A DNA stretch of 64,000 bases, from positions 225,240,975 through 225,304,974 of the forward strand of contig NC_134399.1 of NCBI RefSeq assembly GCF_050003625.1, given 5' to 3'. Below the pieces are notes generated by a model. That model did not search any database. It worked only from the letters and a program-made list of their open reading frames with translations, and was not told where the DNA came from. The stretch's first letter is position 1. Every line of letters begins with the position of its first letter. The DNA comes from Haematobia irritans. Its lineage: Eukaryota; Arthropoda; Insecta; Diptera; Muscidae. Both the position numbers and the translations under genes were made by a program. Below are positions 23,428 to 35,832 of this stretch, in pieces.

Positions 23428-25191
23428 AACAAGTATATACGGCCGTAAGTTCGGCCAGGCCGAAGCTTATGTACCCTCCATCATGGATTGCGTAGCAACT
23501 TCTTCTAAACACTGCCATCCACAATCGAATTACTTAAGTTGGCTCTAGTGGCAACCATGATTATGAACCGATATGGACCAATTTTTGTGTGATTGGACCA
23601 ATTTTGGTATGGTTGTTAGCGACCATATACTAACACCACGTTCGTAGTTTGAACCGGATCGGATGAATTTTGCTCCTCCAAGAGGCTCCGGAGGTCAAAT
23701 CTGGAGAACGTTTTATATGGGGGCTATATATAATTATGGACCGATATGGACCAATTCTGGCACGGTTGTTAAAGATCACACTGAAAAAAAGCATACTCGG
23801 TTCCAAAGATTTTGTCTTTACTTTAACAAATTTGGTATTGATTCCGAGCCAAAGAAGCGGAGAATACAAGTAAGGATACTTTTAAGACACAATTCTCTTT
23901 TAAATTTAGGTTTTGTGTACTTGCTTCTTGGAAGCAAATTTTAATTTTTCGCTTTCTCAGCTTTTTTTCTTCATATGCTATCAAAGTCCTTTAAAAACGA
24001 GTTACCGGCAACTTTATTTTCCAAATTAAGACTCGATTTCTGTAGAAATTATGCTATGTTTGAAGTAAAAAACTTCTTTAAAATAAAGTTTTGAAAAACA
24101 TATCCTATATTTGAACGATTTTTTGCTTTGTAGTCAACATGCAAAAAGACAACAAATTTAAAGACATGAAATCTTTGACCTCACGACAATATTTTTTTCA
24201 GTGCATATACTAACACCATGTTCCAAATTAGAACCGGCATGGATGAAATTTGCTTCTCTTGGAGACTTCGCAAGCCAAATCTGGGGATCGGTTTATATGG
24301 GAGTTATATATAATTATGGACCGATGCGGACCAATTTTTGCATGATTGTTGGAGACCATATACCAACACCATGTACCAAATTTCAGCCGGGTCGGATGAA
24401 ATTTGCTTCTCTTTTAGGCTCCGCAAGCCAAATCTGGGGATCGGTTTATATGGGGGCTATATATAATTATGGACCGATGTGGACAAATTTTTGCATGGTT
24501 GTTAGAGACCATATACCAACACCATGTACCAAATTTCAGCTGGATCGGATGAAATTTGCTTCTCTGTTAGGCTCCACAAGCCAAATCTGGGGATCGGTTT
24601 ATATGGGGGCTATATATAATTATGGACCGATGTGGACCAATTTTTGCATGGTTGTTAGAGACCATATACCAACACCATGTACCAAATTTCAGCCAGATCG
24701 GATGAAATTTGCTTCTGTTTTAGGTTCCGCAAGCCAAATCTGGGGATCGGTTTATATGGGGGCTATATATAATTATGGACCGATGTGGACCAATTTTTGC
24801 ATGGTTGTTAAAGACCATATACCAACACTATGTACCAAATTTCAGCCGGATCGGATGAAATATGCTTCTGTTAGAGGCTCCACAAGCCAAATCTGAGGGT
24901 CCCTTTATATGGGGGCTATACGTAAAAGTGGACCGATATGGCCCATTTTAAATACCATCCGACCTACATCGATAACAACTACTAGTGCCAAGTTTCAAGT
25001 CGATAGCTTGTTTCCTTTGGAAGTTAGCGTGATTTCAACAGACGGACGGACGGACGGACATGCTTAGATCGACTCAGAATTTCGCCACGACCCAGAATAT
25101 ATATACTTTATGGGGTCTTAGAGCAATATTTCGATGTGTTACAAACGGAATGACAAAGTTAATATACCTCCATCCTATGATGGAGGGTATA
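23428..25191 (-). mobile_element. Type 2 element, complete, with nested MITE
   Basis: On the minus strand it runs from TATACCCTCCATC (25191) through the (GTCC)n/(TA)n core (about 25045-25110) and an exact 153-bp array to the TTCGGCCAGGCCGAA-type hairpin and ACTTGTT (23428). GTTTATATGG occurs at 24291, 24444, 24597 and 24750. A family C MITE is inserted at 23779-24203. The 231-aa open frame at 24201-24896 is five translated monomers, not a protein gene. Confidence 0.75.
23779..24203. mobile_element. Family C MITE, 425 bp, flanked by CA
   Basis: It starts CACTGAAAAAAAGC and ends ATTTTTTTCAGTG. The flanking dinucleotide is CA on both sides (23777-23778, 24204-24205), where other family copies have TA. 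It interrupts a type 2 monomer that continues intact on both sides. Confidence 0.75.
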
Positions 25192-26891
25192 ACAAGTATA
25201 TACGGCCGTAAGTTCGGCCAGGCCGAATCTTATGTACCCTCCACCATGGATTGCGTAGAAACTTCTACGAAAGACTGTTATCCACACATTTCAACTCACA
25301 TGGTTGTTAAATATCATATACTACCACCACGTAGCAAATTTCAACCAGATCGGATGAATTTTGCTTCTCCAAAAGGCACCGGAGGTCAAATCTGCGGATC
25401 GGTTTATATGGGAGCTATATATAATTATCGACTGATAGGAACCAATTCCTGCATGGTTGTTGGATACCCTATACTAACATCACGTACCAAATTTCAACCG
25501 AATGGGAAGAATTTTGCGCTTCCAAGGTGCTCCGGAGGTAAAATCTGGTGATCGGTTTATATGGGGGCTATATATAATTATGGATCGATATGGACCATTA
25601 TTTGCATAGTTGTTAGATACCATATACTAACACCATGTACCAAATTTCAGCCGGATCGGATGAAATTTGCTTCTCTTAGAGGTTCCGCAAGCCAAATCGG
25701 GGGATCGGTTTAAATGGGGGCTATATATAATTATGGACCGAGGTGAACCAATTTTTGCATGGTTGTTAGAGACCATATACTGACACCATGCTTCTCTTAG
25801 AGGTTCTACAAACCAAATCGGGGGATCGGTTTATATGGGGGCTATATATAATTATGCACCGAGGTGAACCAATTTTTGCATGGTTGTTAGGGACCATATA
25901 CTAACACCATGTATCAAATTTTAGCCGGATCGGATGAAATTTGCTTCTCTTAGAGGTTCTGCAAGCCAAATCGGGGGATCGGTTTATATGGTGGCTATAT
26001 ATAATTATGGACCTATATAGACCAATTTTTACATGGTTGTTAGAGACCATATACTAACACCATGTACCAAATTTCAGCCGGATCGGATGAAATTTGCTTC
26101 TCTTAGAGGTTCTGCAAGCCAAATCGGGGTATCGGTTTATATGGTGGCTATATATAATTATGGACCTATATAGACCAATTTTTACATGGTTGTTAGAGAC
26201 CATATACTAACACCATGTACCAAATTTCAGCCGGATCGGATGAAAATTGTTTCTCTTAGAGGCTCTGCAAGCCAAATCGGGGGATCGGTTTATATGGGAG
26301 CTATATATAATTATGGACCGATGTGGACCAATTTTTGCATGGTTGTTAGAGACCATATACTAACACCATGCACCAAATTTCAGCCGGATCGGATGAAATT
26401 TGCTTCTCTTAGAGGCTCCGCAAGCCAAATCGGGGGATCGGTTTATATGGGGGCTATATATAATTATGGACCGATGTGAACCACTTTTTGCGTGGTTGTT
26501 AGAGACCATATACTTACACGTCCCAAATTTACACGTACCAAATTTCAGCCTGATTGGATGCAATTTGCTTCTCTTACAGGCCTCGCAAGCCAACTTTGGG
26601 GGTCCGTTTATATGGGGTCTATACGTAAAAGTGGACCGAAATGGCCCATTTGAAATTCCATCCGACCTACATCAATAACAACTACTTGTGCCAAGTTTCG
26701 AATCGATAGCTTGTTTCGTTCGGAAGTTAGCGTGATTTCAACAGACGGACGGACGGACATGCTCAGATCGACTCAGAATTTTACCACGACCCAGAATATA
26801 TATACTTTATGGGGTCTTAGAGCAATATTTCGATGTGTTACAAACGGAATGACAAAGTTAATATACCCCCCATCCTATGGTGGAGGGTATA
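25191..26891 (-). mobile_element. Type 2 element, complete, abutting the previous copy
   Basis: On the minus strand it starts TATACCCTCCACCAT at 26891 and ends with the hairpin and ACTTGTT at about 25191, directly joined to the start of the 23428-25191 copy. It contains at least six monomers; one copy (about 25790) is partly deleted. Confidence 0.75.
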
Positions 26892-26946
26892 ACAAGTGAG
26901 TAAAGTAGAAATTCGGACGGGGCCGACTATATCATACCCTAAACCA
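26885..26946 (-). mobile_element. Fragment of a type 3-like terminus
   Basis: AACAAGT is followed by GGACGGGGCCGACTATAT and CATACCCTAAACC, matching the hairpin end of type 3 elements. It is joined to the start of the preceding type 2 copy, with no array behind it. Confidence 0.5.
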
Positions 26947-28030
26947 TCCCTACTGAATTAGTAGGCATTGTTTGTGGCATGGTAATTGGTGTCTTACTCA
27001 CTGCCACCGACGTTTTGTGGGTAAGTTGCAATACGAAAAAAAGCCACCGGTTGCAGTTCTCTGGTGGTGGGTATACGGAATTAATGCTTATAGAAGCGAC
27101 TTTAGATATCGATATATTTTTATGGAAGAATTATACAACGTATTCTAGTATTGTTCGGAACGTCTTGACATAGAGGAATTTAAAGCTTAAAGAAAGGTTG
27201 AACATAGCATAATTTCTAGAAGTCCACGAAGTCAAATGTGGAGATCGGTTTATATGGGTCTATACCAACACATGAACCGATACACAACATATTCGGCACA
27301 AATATTTTTTTCTCCTTCATAATAGCTTGCGGATAAAACCAGTTATTTTTAAATTTTGTGATCGTTTTGGAAAACGTATAGCTTTTTGAGAGGTTAAGTG
27401 CGCCTGTGGTTTCTAGGTGATGAACTGACACGAATATTTATAAAAGCACTCATTTCATAATTTTCTATATTCCAATGGAAGCTAAAGATTTCTTTACATT
27501 CAGCAATTACACATCCGCACACACACACACATCCATATTTGCGATAATGAGATTCTTAAAGGAACTTTGGTGAAATTAGGTAATGACTTCTGATTTGCAC
27601 AAGAGTAAAATGGCAAATTTCATTATTAGCCCAACATGTAATCACTCCATCATCATACTCAAAGTGCATTGCAAATAATGACATAATGCTAAGTTAACTT
27701 GCAAAAGTTCTATGTTGCCAATGGCTGGCTTTGTGGTAAATTTCGATTATCCAATTACATTAATTTCGAGAAAAGTACGTCTTTGATATTCACAGTTACA
27801 GCAATGGGAAATTTGGAAACTTTCACAATTTCAAATCGTAGGAGGATAATAAACTAAGGACAACGAAATGCATAATATTTTGTTACATTAATTGACTAAC
27901 ACCTTTTGGCCATACGAAAATATACAACATTACATTAAAATATTAAGTAAAGAACGAGAATAAATATTTGGAAACAAGATCAAATGTATATTAAATAATT
28001 TTAGAAAATCTTGAGTTCGCATATCAACCA
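26947..28030. other. Mostly unassigned DNA
   Basis: A type 1 monomer remnant lies at about 27232-27300 and a short (CA)n run near 27516-27530. No gene is recognised. Confidence 0.4.
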
Positions 28031-30490
28031 TGTATTTTTGTCAAAGTTTTCTATAGAAACAAAATCTTAACAAAATTGTCTACAGAAATAAAATTTTAAC
28101 AAAATTGTCTACAGAAATACAATTTTAACAAATTTCTCTGTGGCAATAAAATTTTAACAATATTGTCTATAAAAATAAAATATTTACAAAACTTTCTATA
28201 GAAATAAAATGTTGACAAAATTTTCTATAGAAACGAAATTTTGACAAAATTTTGTATAGAAATAAAATTTTGACAAAATTTTCTATAGAAATAACATTTT
28301 GACAATATTTTCTATAGAAATAAAATTTTGCCAAAATTTTCTATAGAAATAAAATTTCGACAAAAATTTTTATAAAAATAAAATTGTGACCAAGTTTTCC
28401 CTAGAATAAAATTCTAACAAAATTGTCTATAGAAATAAAATAGTGACCACATTTTCCATACAATAAAATTTTAAGAAATTGTCTATAGAAATAACATTTT
28501 AACAAAATTGTCCCTACAGTTTCCCCTACAATATTTTTCGTTAAATTTAAACTAAATGTACAAAACAAAAATTGTTCTATGTGCTTTAAACTAAATTAAT
28601 AAAAATTAATTTGAATTACCACCACAGTTGCCACAGTTAGTAGAATTCTACCAAAAATAGTAGATTTTTCCTGTTTGGTAGAATTCTTGATGTTTTAGTA
28701 GATCAAATCTATTGAAATAAAATTTTGAAAAATGTTTCTATAAAAATTTTTTTAAAAATGTATCTATAAAAAATTTATTGAAAAAATTTTCTATAGAAAT
28801 AAAATTTTGACAAAATTTTCTATAGAAATAAAATTTTGACAAAATTTTCTATAGAAATAAAAATTTGACAAATTTTTTATAGAAATAAAATTTTAGCAAA
28901 GTTTTCTATAGAAATAAAAATTTGACAAATTTTTTTATAGAAATAAAAATTTTACAAATTTTTTTATAGAAATAAAATTTTATCAAAGTTTTCTATAGAA
29001 ATAAAATTTTGACAAAATTTTCTATAGAAATAAAATTTTATTGAAATAAAATTTCGACGCAAATTTCTAGAGAAATAAAATTGTGACCAAATTTTCCACA
29101 GAATAAAATTTTTAACAAATTGTCTACAGAAATAACATTTTAGCACCATTTTCTATAGAAATAAAATGTTGACAAAGTTTTCTATAAAAACAAAATTTTC
29201 TATAGAACTAAAATTTTGAAAATATTTTCTATAGAAATGAATTTGTGGTGAAACTTTTCATAGAATAAAATTTTAACAAAATTTTCTATAGAAATAAAAT
29301 TTTGACACAGTTTTCTATAGAAACAAAATGTTGACAAAATTTTCTATAAAAACAAAATTTAGACAAATTTTTCTATAGAAATAAAATTTCGACAAAATTT
29401 TCTATAGAAATAATTTTTTTTTTATTTTTATTGACAATTTTGTTAAAATTTTATTCTATGGAAAATAATTTTAACAAAATTGTCAATAAAAATAAAATTT
29501 TGAAGCAATTTTCTATAGAAATAAAGTTTTCTATGGAAATAAAATTTTGACAAAATTTCTATAAAATAAAATTTTGACAAAATTTTCTATAGAAATACAA
29601 TTGTGACAAAATTTTCGGTAGAAATAAAATTTTGGCAAAATTGTCTATAGAATAAAATTTTAACAAAATTGTCTATAGAAATAAAATTTTGACACAATTC
29701 TCTATAGAAATAAAATGTTGACACAATTTTCTATAGAAATTAAATTTTGACAAAATTTTCTATAGAAATTTAATTTTGAAAAAAATTTCTATAGAAATAA
29801 AATTTTGACAAAATTTTCTATAGAAATTAAACTTTTACAAACTTGTCTATAGAAATAAAATTTGGTTAAATTAAATTTTTACAAAATTGTCTATAGAAAT
29901 TAAGTTTTACAAAATTGTCTATAGAAATTAAGTTTTTACAAAATTGTCTATAGAAATAAAATTGCCTAGAGTAATTAAATTTTTACAAGATTGTCTATAG
30001 GAATAAAATTTTGACAAAATTCTCTATAGAAATAAAATTTTGCCAAAATTTTCTATAGAAATAAAATTTTGCCAAAATTTTCTATAGAAATAAAATTTTG
30101 ACACAATTTTCTATTGAAATTACATTTTGAAAAAAATTCTATAGAAATTAAATTTTTAAAAAATGTTCTATACACGCAAAAAAATAATTCTTTCCTCCCA
30201 AACGAAATTTTAGACAAACAAAGTTCGTTTCTCATTTGCTTTTCGCTGTAAGGAAGTGTATTTGCAAGAAAAGTATATACTTTTTGTGATAAACGTTTAT
30301 TCTTTTCCAGGATGTAAAAACAATTTCATAAAGACTAGCTCAAAAAAAAAAAACATTATTTTCTTGCTAATTGCATTGTCCCTCACATCTTTCTCACATC
30401 CACGAGTTTTTTTAGTTCTTAACACCTTTTCCTGTAATACCAACAATGTAGAAGAAATTATACGATTTTATAAATTTTTAAAATTTTGTT

Positions 30491-30568
30491 TACCTTTCGC
30501 CTGGACGGAGAATCGAACCGCGGACCATGCACATTGTAAGCCAACACACTAACCACTGAGCTATGTAC
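30491..30568 (-). promoter_or_regulatory. tRNA-like Pol III promoter module
   Basis: This is the counterpart of 8261-8334. Read on the minus strand, it has box A TAGCTCAGTGGTTAG and box B GGTTCGATTCT. Confidence 0.6.
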
Positions 30569-30681
30569 CTGTTATGGTCATCAATAGATAAATATCCATA
30601 TAAGTTATATTTATATAGCACAGCTTGCGGCGCCCACGAACCGAATAAACAAAGTTTATTTAACAGAAACAAACATTTAGT

Positions 30682-30757
30682 TTGGCACCGTGGAGCAGTG
30701 GTAGCTACGTCCGACTCTCATGCCAAGGGTCGTGGGTTCGATCCCTGCTTCGGGCAA
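30682..30757 (+). promoter_or_regulatory. tRNA-like Pol III promoter module
   Basis: This is the counterpart of 8074-8147. It has GTGGAGCAGTGGTAGC near box A and GGGTTCGATCCC at box B, followed by a T run that could terminate Pol III. It resembles the SINE head, including the GGTCGTGGGTTCGAT segment. Confidence 0.6.
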
Positions 30758-31749
30758 AGTTTTTTTTTTTTTGCTTTTGTTTTTTTTACATATATTCCAG
30801 ATATATTCGGAAGATTCCGAAAAAATGTTCAACATTACATTGTACTATATTAAATTTTGAACTGTAAAATGTGTCTTATTAAAGACCTAAAGTCAGAAAA
30901 GAACAGTGTTTGATATAAACGAAATGGACTGTGTTGTTATTTCAAAAATAACTTTTTTTATTGAAAAAATAAAAATTTTGTAACAAACGAATTTTTTTGG
31001 TGATAAAAGTTTAAAATTTTCGAAGCAATTCAAAAAACTCTAACAAAAGAAAAACGTTTTCGGTACACGTTTTCCAAATGTTTTTTTTTCTTTGCGTGTA
31101 GAAAAAAAATGTTTACAAAATTTTCTATAGAAATTAAATTTTGACACAATTTCGTATGGAAATTAAATTATTGTCAAAATTTTCTATAGAAATAAAATTT
31201 TGACAAAATTTTCTATAGAAATAAAATTTTGACAAATTTTTCAATAGAAATAAAATTTTGAAAAATTCTTTATAGAAATAAAATTTTGAGAAAATTTTCT
31301 ATAGAAATAAAATTTTCTGTAGAAAAGTAAATATATATGTAGAAACAAAATTTTAGGAAACTTCTACAAAACTAAAATGTTGACCAAAGTTTCTATAGAG
31401 CCAATTTAATAATTTTATTTTTTTTTTCTTTTTTGTTTGTAGAAATAGCAAACAACACAGTCACAATTCAAGGAATATTTTTATACCCAAATACATTGTC
31501 GCTATTAGGAGTGATCACAAAATAATAAATAAGATTCTAAAATAAAACAATATATATATATATATATTTTTTTTTTTTTTGAAGAAACATTTTTTTATAT
31601 TTTTATTATATTTTTTTCATAATAACCCAACCATTTGATAAAACACTGCAAAAAGAGATTTTTTTTAATTGGTAGGTTATTGGTAATTTTTTTTTTAATT
31701 TTAGTAGGTTTTCTTAAAATTTTAGTAGATTGACTCGAGTGGCAACCTT

Positions 31750-31905
31750 GATTCTTGGTCAACAGTTGTATGAAATAATCTTTAAACATAAAATACTAAA
31801 GACGATACAATCGATTCAAATAAATATATCATGGATTTTTAAAATTGCGTGTAGTCTTGTTTTTCTTTTTTTTTTGAAAATTTTCTATAGCTCTTAAAAA
31901 ACGCC
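31750..31905 (+). mobile_element. 3' end fragment of a DD41D mariner-like element
   Basis: GGTCAACAGTTGTATGAAAT resembles the transposase C-terminal codons of the better copies. It is followed by AAAATTTTC...CTCTTAAAAAACGCCCTTTA, a decayed right TIR. The rest of the element is absent. Confidence 0.45.
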
Positions 31906-31911
31906 CTTTAA

Positions 31912-33720
31912 GACTACTCGCCAGATATGACGAAAACCATCAACTTGTTTCAGATTAGTAGAATAGAGTTGGTTTTCCTCTTAATACAATTTCCCAAATG
32001 TGGCAATACTATCATACAGCCAATGTTCATATCTTCACAAGATTATATGTCGGAAATTGTTAGGTCATAGAAAAATGAGTTTTTATAATTTCATGATATA
32101 AGCATTTACACCAGAGTTAGTACTCCATTTTCAGAGATTAAATACCACCCGGCATTTAAAACTGAACTATTTTGAAATGACGGTCATTTCCTAGGGGGAG
32201 AAAACATGCGAAATTCTTCCTTCATGCAATAGCCAAGATTGCATGGGGAAAAGGCATCAGCATTAGCATTTGACCGACCGAATGCTGGGTGATTTTTTGA
32301 GACGATTTTACAATGCAACAACTGCTAAAGTGTGCTTTGGTCGTGATTAATAAAATTTGATTAGTTATGCCTGGTTGGTTCGATGTTTGGTTATTCTTAA
32401 ACAGACATTTGCTGTTCCTGCTTAGCTGGTGGACTTCGACATCGACCATGTGTAACATCAGGCGATAAATGATGAAAGAGATTTTCAAATAGCACCTGCT
32501 CTACTTTGCTGGCATTTTTATTGAAGTGATTTTCTGCCATGCCATGCCTGACTTACCTTCGTTTGGCTGACCATCAACATTTCAAAGTGACCTTAAGCAT
32601 CGATAGATCATAGCCAGAGTAGCATTGAGCCAGCCAGCAAGCCACCCGTAGATGGGGGAAAACTTGCAGATGGACTTGTTGCAGCATTTACGTGCTTCTA
32701 AATTATGCTCCTTTTGCTGCATCAGCACTCAGAGCTTGTCCCTTAAAGGCCATTAAAATAATAATGGATGGTGAGTGAGTAGACTCCTGGCAGGAGGACA
32801 TCTCTCTCTCTCTCTCTTATTCACAACTACCGAGTAAATCGTCGAATGGACATTAAAAGCGTCAAACAAATCACTTATTTAAAGAACGCATTTTATTTCC
32901 AATCCTCTTGCTATGGTAGTTCATCCCCATCGCCTATATTGCGATGTGATGGTATGGTTCAGTTTTTTTTTTTTTTTTTTGTTGGATTAAATTTGCTTCT
33001 CGGTTTGATTCCTCATTGGGATGCCAAGGTCCTTTGCCACCGGCCGATATATAATGAAAAAAGTTTTGCGAATATTCCCCCTAATTTCAAATTGCAAAAG
33101 TGGTTACATTGCGTCAACACCGGCAAATAGCTGCGGTTGTTCGCTCATCTGTTTTCCTGTGTCAGCAATAAATTCTGATTTGAAGCTGGGAAGAAGAGAA
33201 CAATCGCATAGTGGCTATGCGAAACGCACTACAAATTGTTTTTGCCCATTTCTGATTGGTTAACAAAGACCAGGTGGTCGTACTCCTGTTTAACCACTTT
33301 TATGATTGCAGCATCGTTCAGATGAAATGAACGCGATGCCAACAATAAAAACAACATCATCGTCAGCAACAGCAGCAGCAGCATTAGTTGTAGCTGTAGC
33401 CACAGCATCATCATCAGCAACATCCGTGGTGGTTACCTCAAAATAAACATATCTATAATAATACTTCTTTCTAAGCATCTCAAAAATTCCCAACGCACTG
33501 TAAGCAACGACATGCAGCCATCTACTCCATAAGTAACTGCCTGGCACTTTAACTCCTATGACTACTATAAGCTCGACTTTGACTAGTTTAAATGAAGTTA
33601 ATAGGGGAGACTATGAAAAGTGTGTTACCAGTAGGGTGATAAATATTTTTAATGGGATATATTTCCAAAATTTTATATTCGCCTAAATTGATTTCTATAC
33701 ATTAAAACAAAAAAAAAAAC
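31912..33720. other. Single-copy non-coding DNA with simple repeats
   Basis: It contains a (CT)n run at about 32802-32817 and CAG/CAT-rich opa-like tracts at about 33340-33425. No exon is recognised; open frames at 32846-33263 have no family resemblance. Confidence 0.45.
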
Positions 33721-33971
33721 AAAAACAAGTAAGGAGAGTCTAAAGTCGGACGGGGCCAACTATATTATACCCTGCACCACTTTGTAGATCTAAATTTTCG
33801 ATACCATATCACATCCGTCAAATGTGTTGGGGGCTATATATAAAGGTTTCTCCCAAATACATACATTTAAATATCACTCGATCTGGACAGAATTTGATAG
33901 ACTTCTACAAAATCTATAGACTCAAAATTTAAGTCGCCTAATGCACTAGGGTGGAACACAATGTTAGTAAA

Positions 33972-35546
33972 AACAAGTATACACGGCAGTAAGTTCGGCC
34001 GGGCCGAATCTTAAATACCCACCACCATGAACCAAATATTAGAGTTTGCTTTGAAATTTCAGGAGGGCTTGAGGACTTGAGGACACTTCCCGAAGATAAA
34101 TTGAAAAATTTCACCTATGAGGACTATATCAGATTCTGGATTTATAAGAACCATTTTTGTTTGAGTTTTAGAGGAATCATTAACATCTCTTATAAGTGTG
34201 CAAGAAAATTATAAAATAACGTCTTGATTTGAAATCTTAAATCTGTAGATTTTCACCCGAGAAGTAAAATCTGGAAATTTTACATTGAGTTTCAAGCAAT
34301 TTTCATGATCAGGGCGTCTTCTATAGCCTCAAGAAGTGAAGTCGGTCTATATGGAGGCATTACCAAATGGACCGATAAAAACTTAATCCGATACACGTTT
34401 TTGTGAGCCTAAAATACCATAATATTTACAATTTCAAGCAAATCTGATAAAAACTACGGTTTCTAGAAACCCAAAGAGTTAAATCGGGAGATCGTTCTTA
34501 TGGGGGCTATACTAAAATATGGACCGATACTCACAGTTTTCTGCACACCTCTTTATGACCCGAAAATACCTCTAGATTTCCAATTTCAGGCAAATAGGAT
34601 AAAAACTTCGGATTCTAGAAGCCCAAGAAGTAAAATCGGGATATCGGTCTATATGGGGGCTATATCAAAACATGGACCGATACTCACCATTTGTGGCAAA
34701 CCTCTTTATGGTCCTAAAATACCTATAAATTTCCAATTTCAGGCAATTTGTATATAAATTGCGGATTCTATAAACCCAAGATGTAAAATCGGGAGATCGG
34801 TCTATATGGGGGCTATACCAAAACATGGAACGATACGGACCATTTTCGGCACACCTTTTGATGGTCTTCAAGTACCTCTAGATTTTCAATTTCAGGCAAA
34901 TTGGATAAAAACTACGGTTTCTATAAGCCCAAGACCCCAAATCGGGAGGTCGGTTTATATGGGGACCATACCAAAACATGGACCGATGCTCACCATTTTT
35001 AGCACACCTCTTTACAGTTCTAAAGTACCTCTCGATATCCAATTTCAGGTAAATTTGATAAAAACTGCGGTTTCTATAAGCCCAAGAAGTAAAATCGGGA
35101 GATCGGTCTATATGGGGGCTATACCAAAATATGGACCGATACTCACAATTTTTGGCACACGTATTTGTGGTCCTACAATACCTCTAGATTTCCAATTTCA
35201 GGTAAATTGAGTAAAAACTGCGGTCTCTATAAGCCCAAGAAGTAAAATCGGGAGATCGGTCTATATGGGGGCTATACCAAAACATGAACCGATACTCACC
35301 ATTTTTTGCACACCTCTTTATGGTCATAAAATACCTCTAGATTTCAAATTTCATGCAAATTGGATAAAAACTACGATTTCTATAAGCCCAAGACCCCAAA
35401 TCGGGAGGTCGGTTTATATGGGGACTATATCAAAACCTGGACCGATATAGCCCATCTTCGAACTTGACCTGCCTGCAGACAAAAGACGAGCTTGTGCAAA
35501 ATTTCAGCACGATTGCTTCATTATTGAAGACTGTAGCGTGATTACA

Positions 35547-35581
<35 letters not shown>

Positions 35582-35746
35582 GGCAGACAGACAGACGGAC
35601 AGACGGACATCGTTATATCGTCTTAGAATTTCTCCCTGATCAAGAATATATATACTTTATATAGTCGGAAATCGATATTTCGATGTGTTACAAACGGAAT
35701 GACAAACTTATTATACCCCCGTCACCATTCTATGGTGGTGGGTATA
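33972..35746 (-). mobile_element. Type 1 element, complete, 1775 bp
   Basis: On the minus strand it runs from the TATACCCACCACCAT hairpin (35746) through the (TA)n core and a long (GTCT)n tract (about 35549-35608). It continues through a monomer array to the TTCGGCCGGGCCGAA hairpin and ACTTGTT (33972). The motif GGTYTATATGG recurs at 34646, 34799, 34952, 35105, 35258 and 35411, exactly 153 bp each time. It sits in an A-run of the type 3 element without a visible duplication. Confidence 0.8.
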
Positions 35747-35832
35747 AAAATATGGGAAACATTTAAATCTGAAACAATTTTAAGGAAACTTTGCAAACGT
35801 TTATTTATGATTTATCGCTCGATATATATGTA

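Larger units (their letters stand above)
30173..31098. mobile_element. TIR element with two divergent tRNA-like modules, copy 2
   Basis: This 926-bp copy is in the opposite orientation to 7746-8651. It starts CACGCAAAAAAAT and ends TTTGCGTG. TA lies at 30171-30172 and 31099-31100, inside a TTCTATAGAAA repeat unit. Internal sequence is closely similar to copy 1 throughout, including both tRNA-like modules. No transposase is encoded. Confidence 0.75.
28035..31390 (-). repeat. Expanded 29-bp tandem repeat array, interrupted
   Basis: Three blocks (about 28035-28510, 28720-30172 and 31100-31390) contain some 75 degenerate units. Each has a TTTCTATAGAAA core and an AATAAAATTTTGACAAAA-type spacer, in the orientation opposite to the array at 1738. 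The insertion of 30173-31098 splits the array. The flank near 31700-31745 (GACTCGAGTGGCAACC) matches the border of the smaller arrays in type 2 elements, so this is an amplified type 2 module. Confidence 0.85.

Noticed and set aside
24201..24896. 231-aa open frame made of repeated MGAIYNYGP-type units
   Set aside because: It is the translation of five 153-bp monomers. Overlapping frames are open on the other strand too, and there is no domain or codon signal. The same applies to open frames at 3549-3902, 6951-7604, 34500-35450, 46315-46767, 50658-51194 and 55868-56110.
28035..30172. Regularly repeated 29-bp units reminiscent of a CRISPR array
   Set aside because: There are no unique spacers, since repeat and spacer are both degenerate copies of one unit. 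The same unit occurs inside transposons, and the DNA is eukaryotic.
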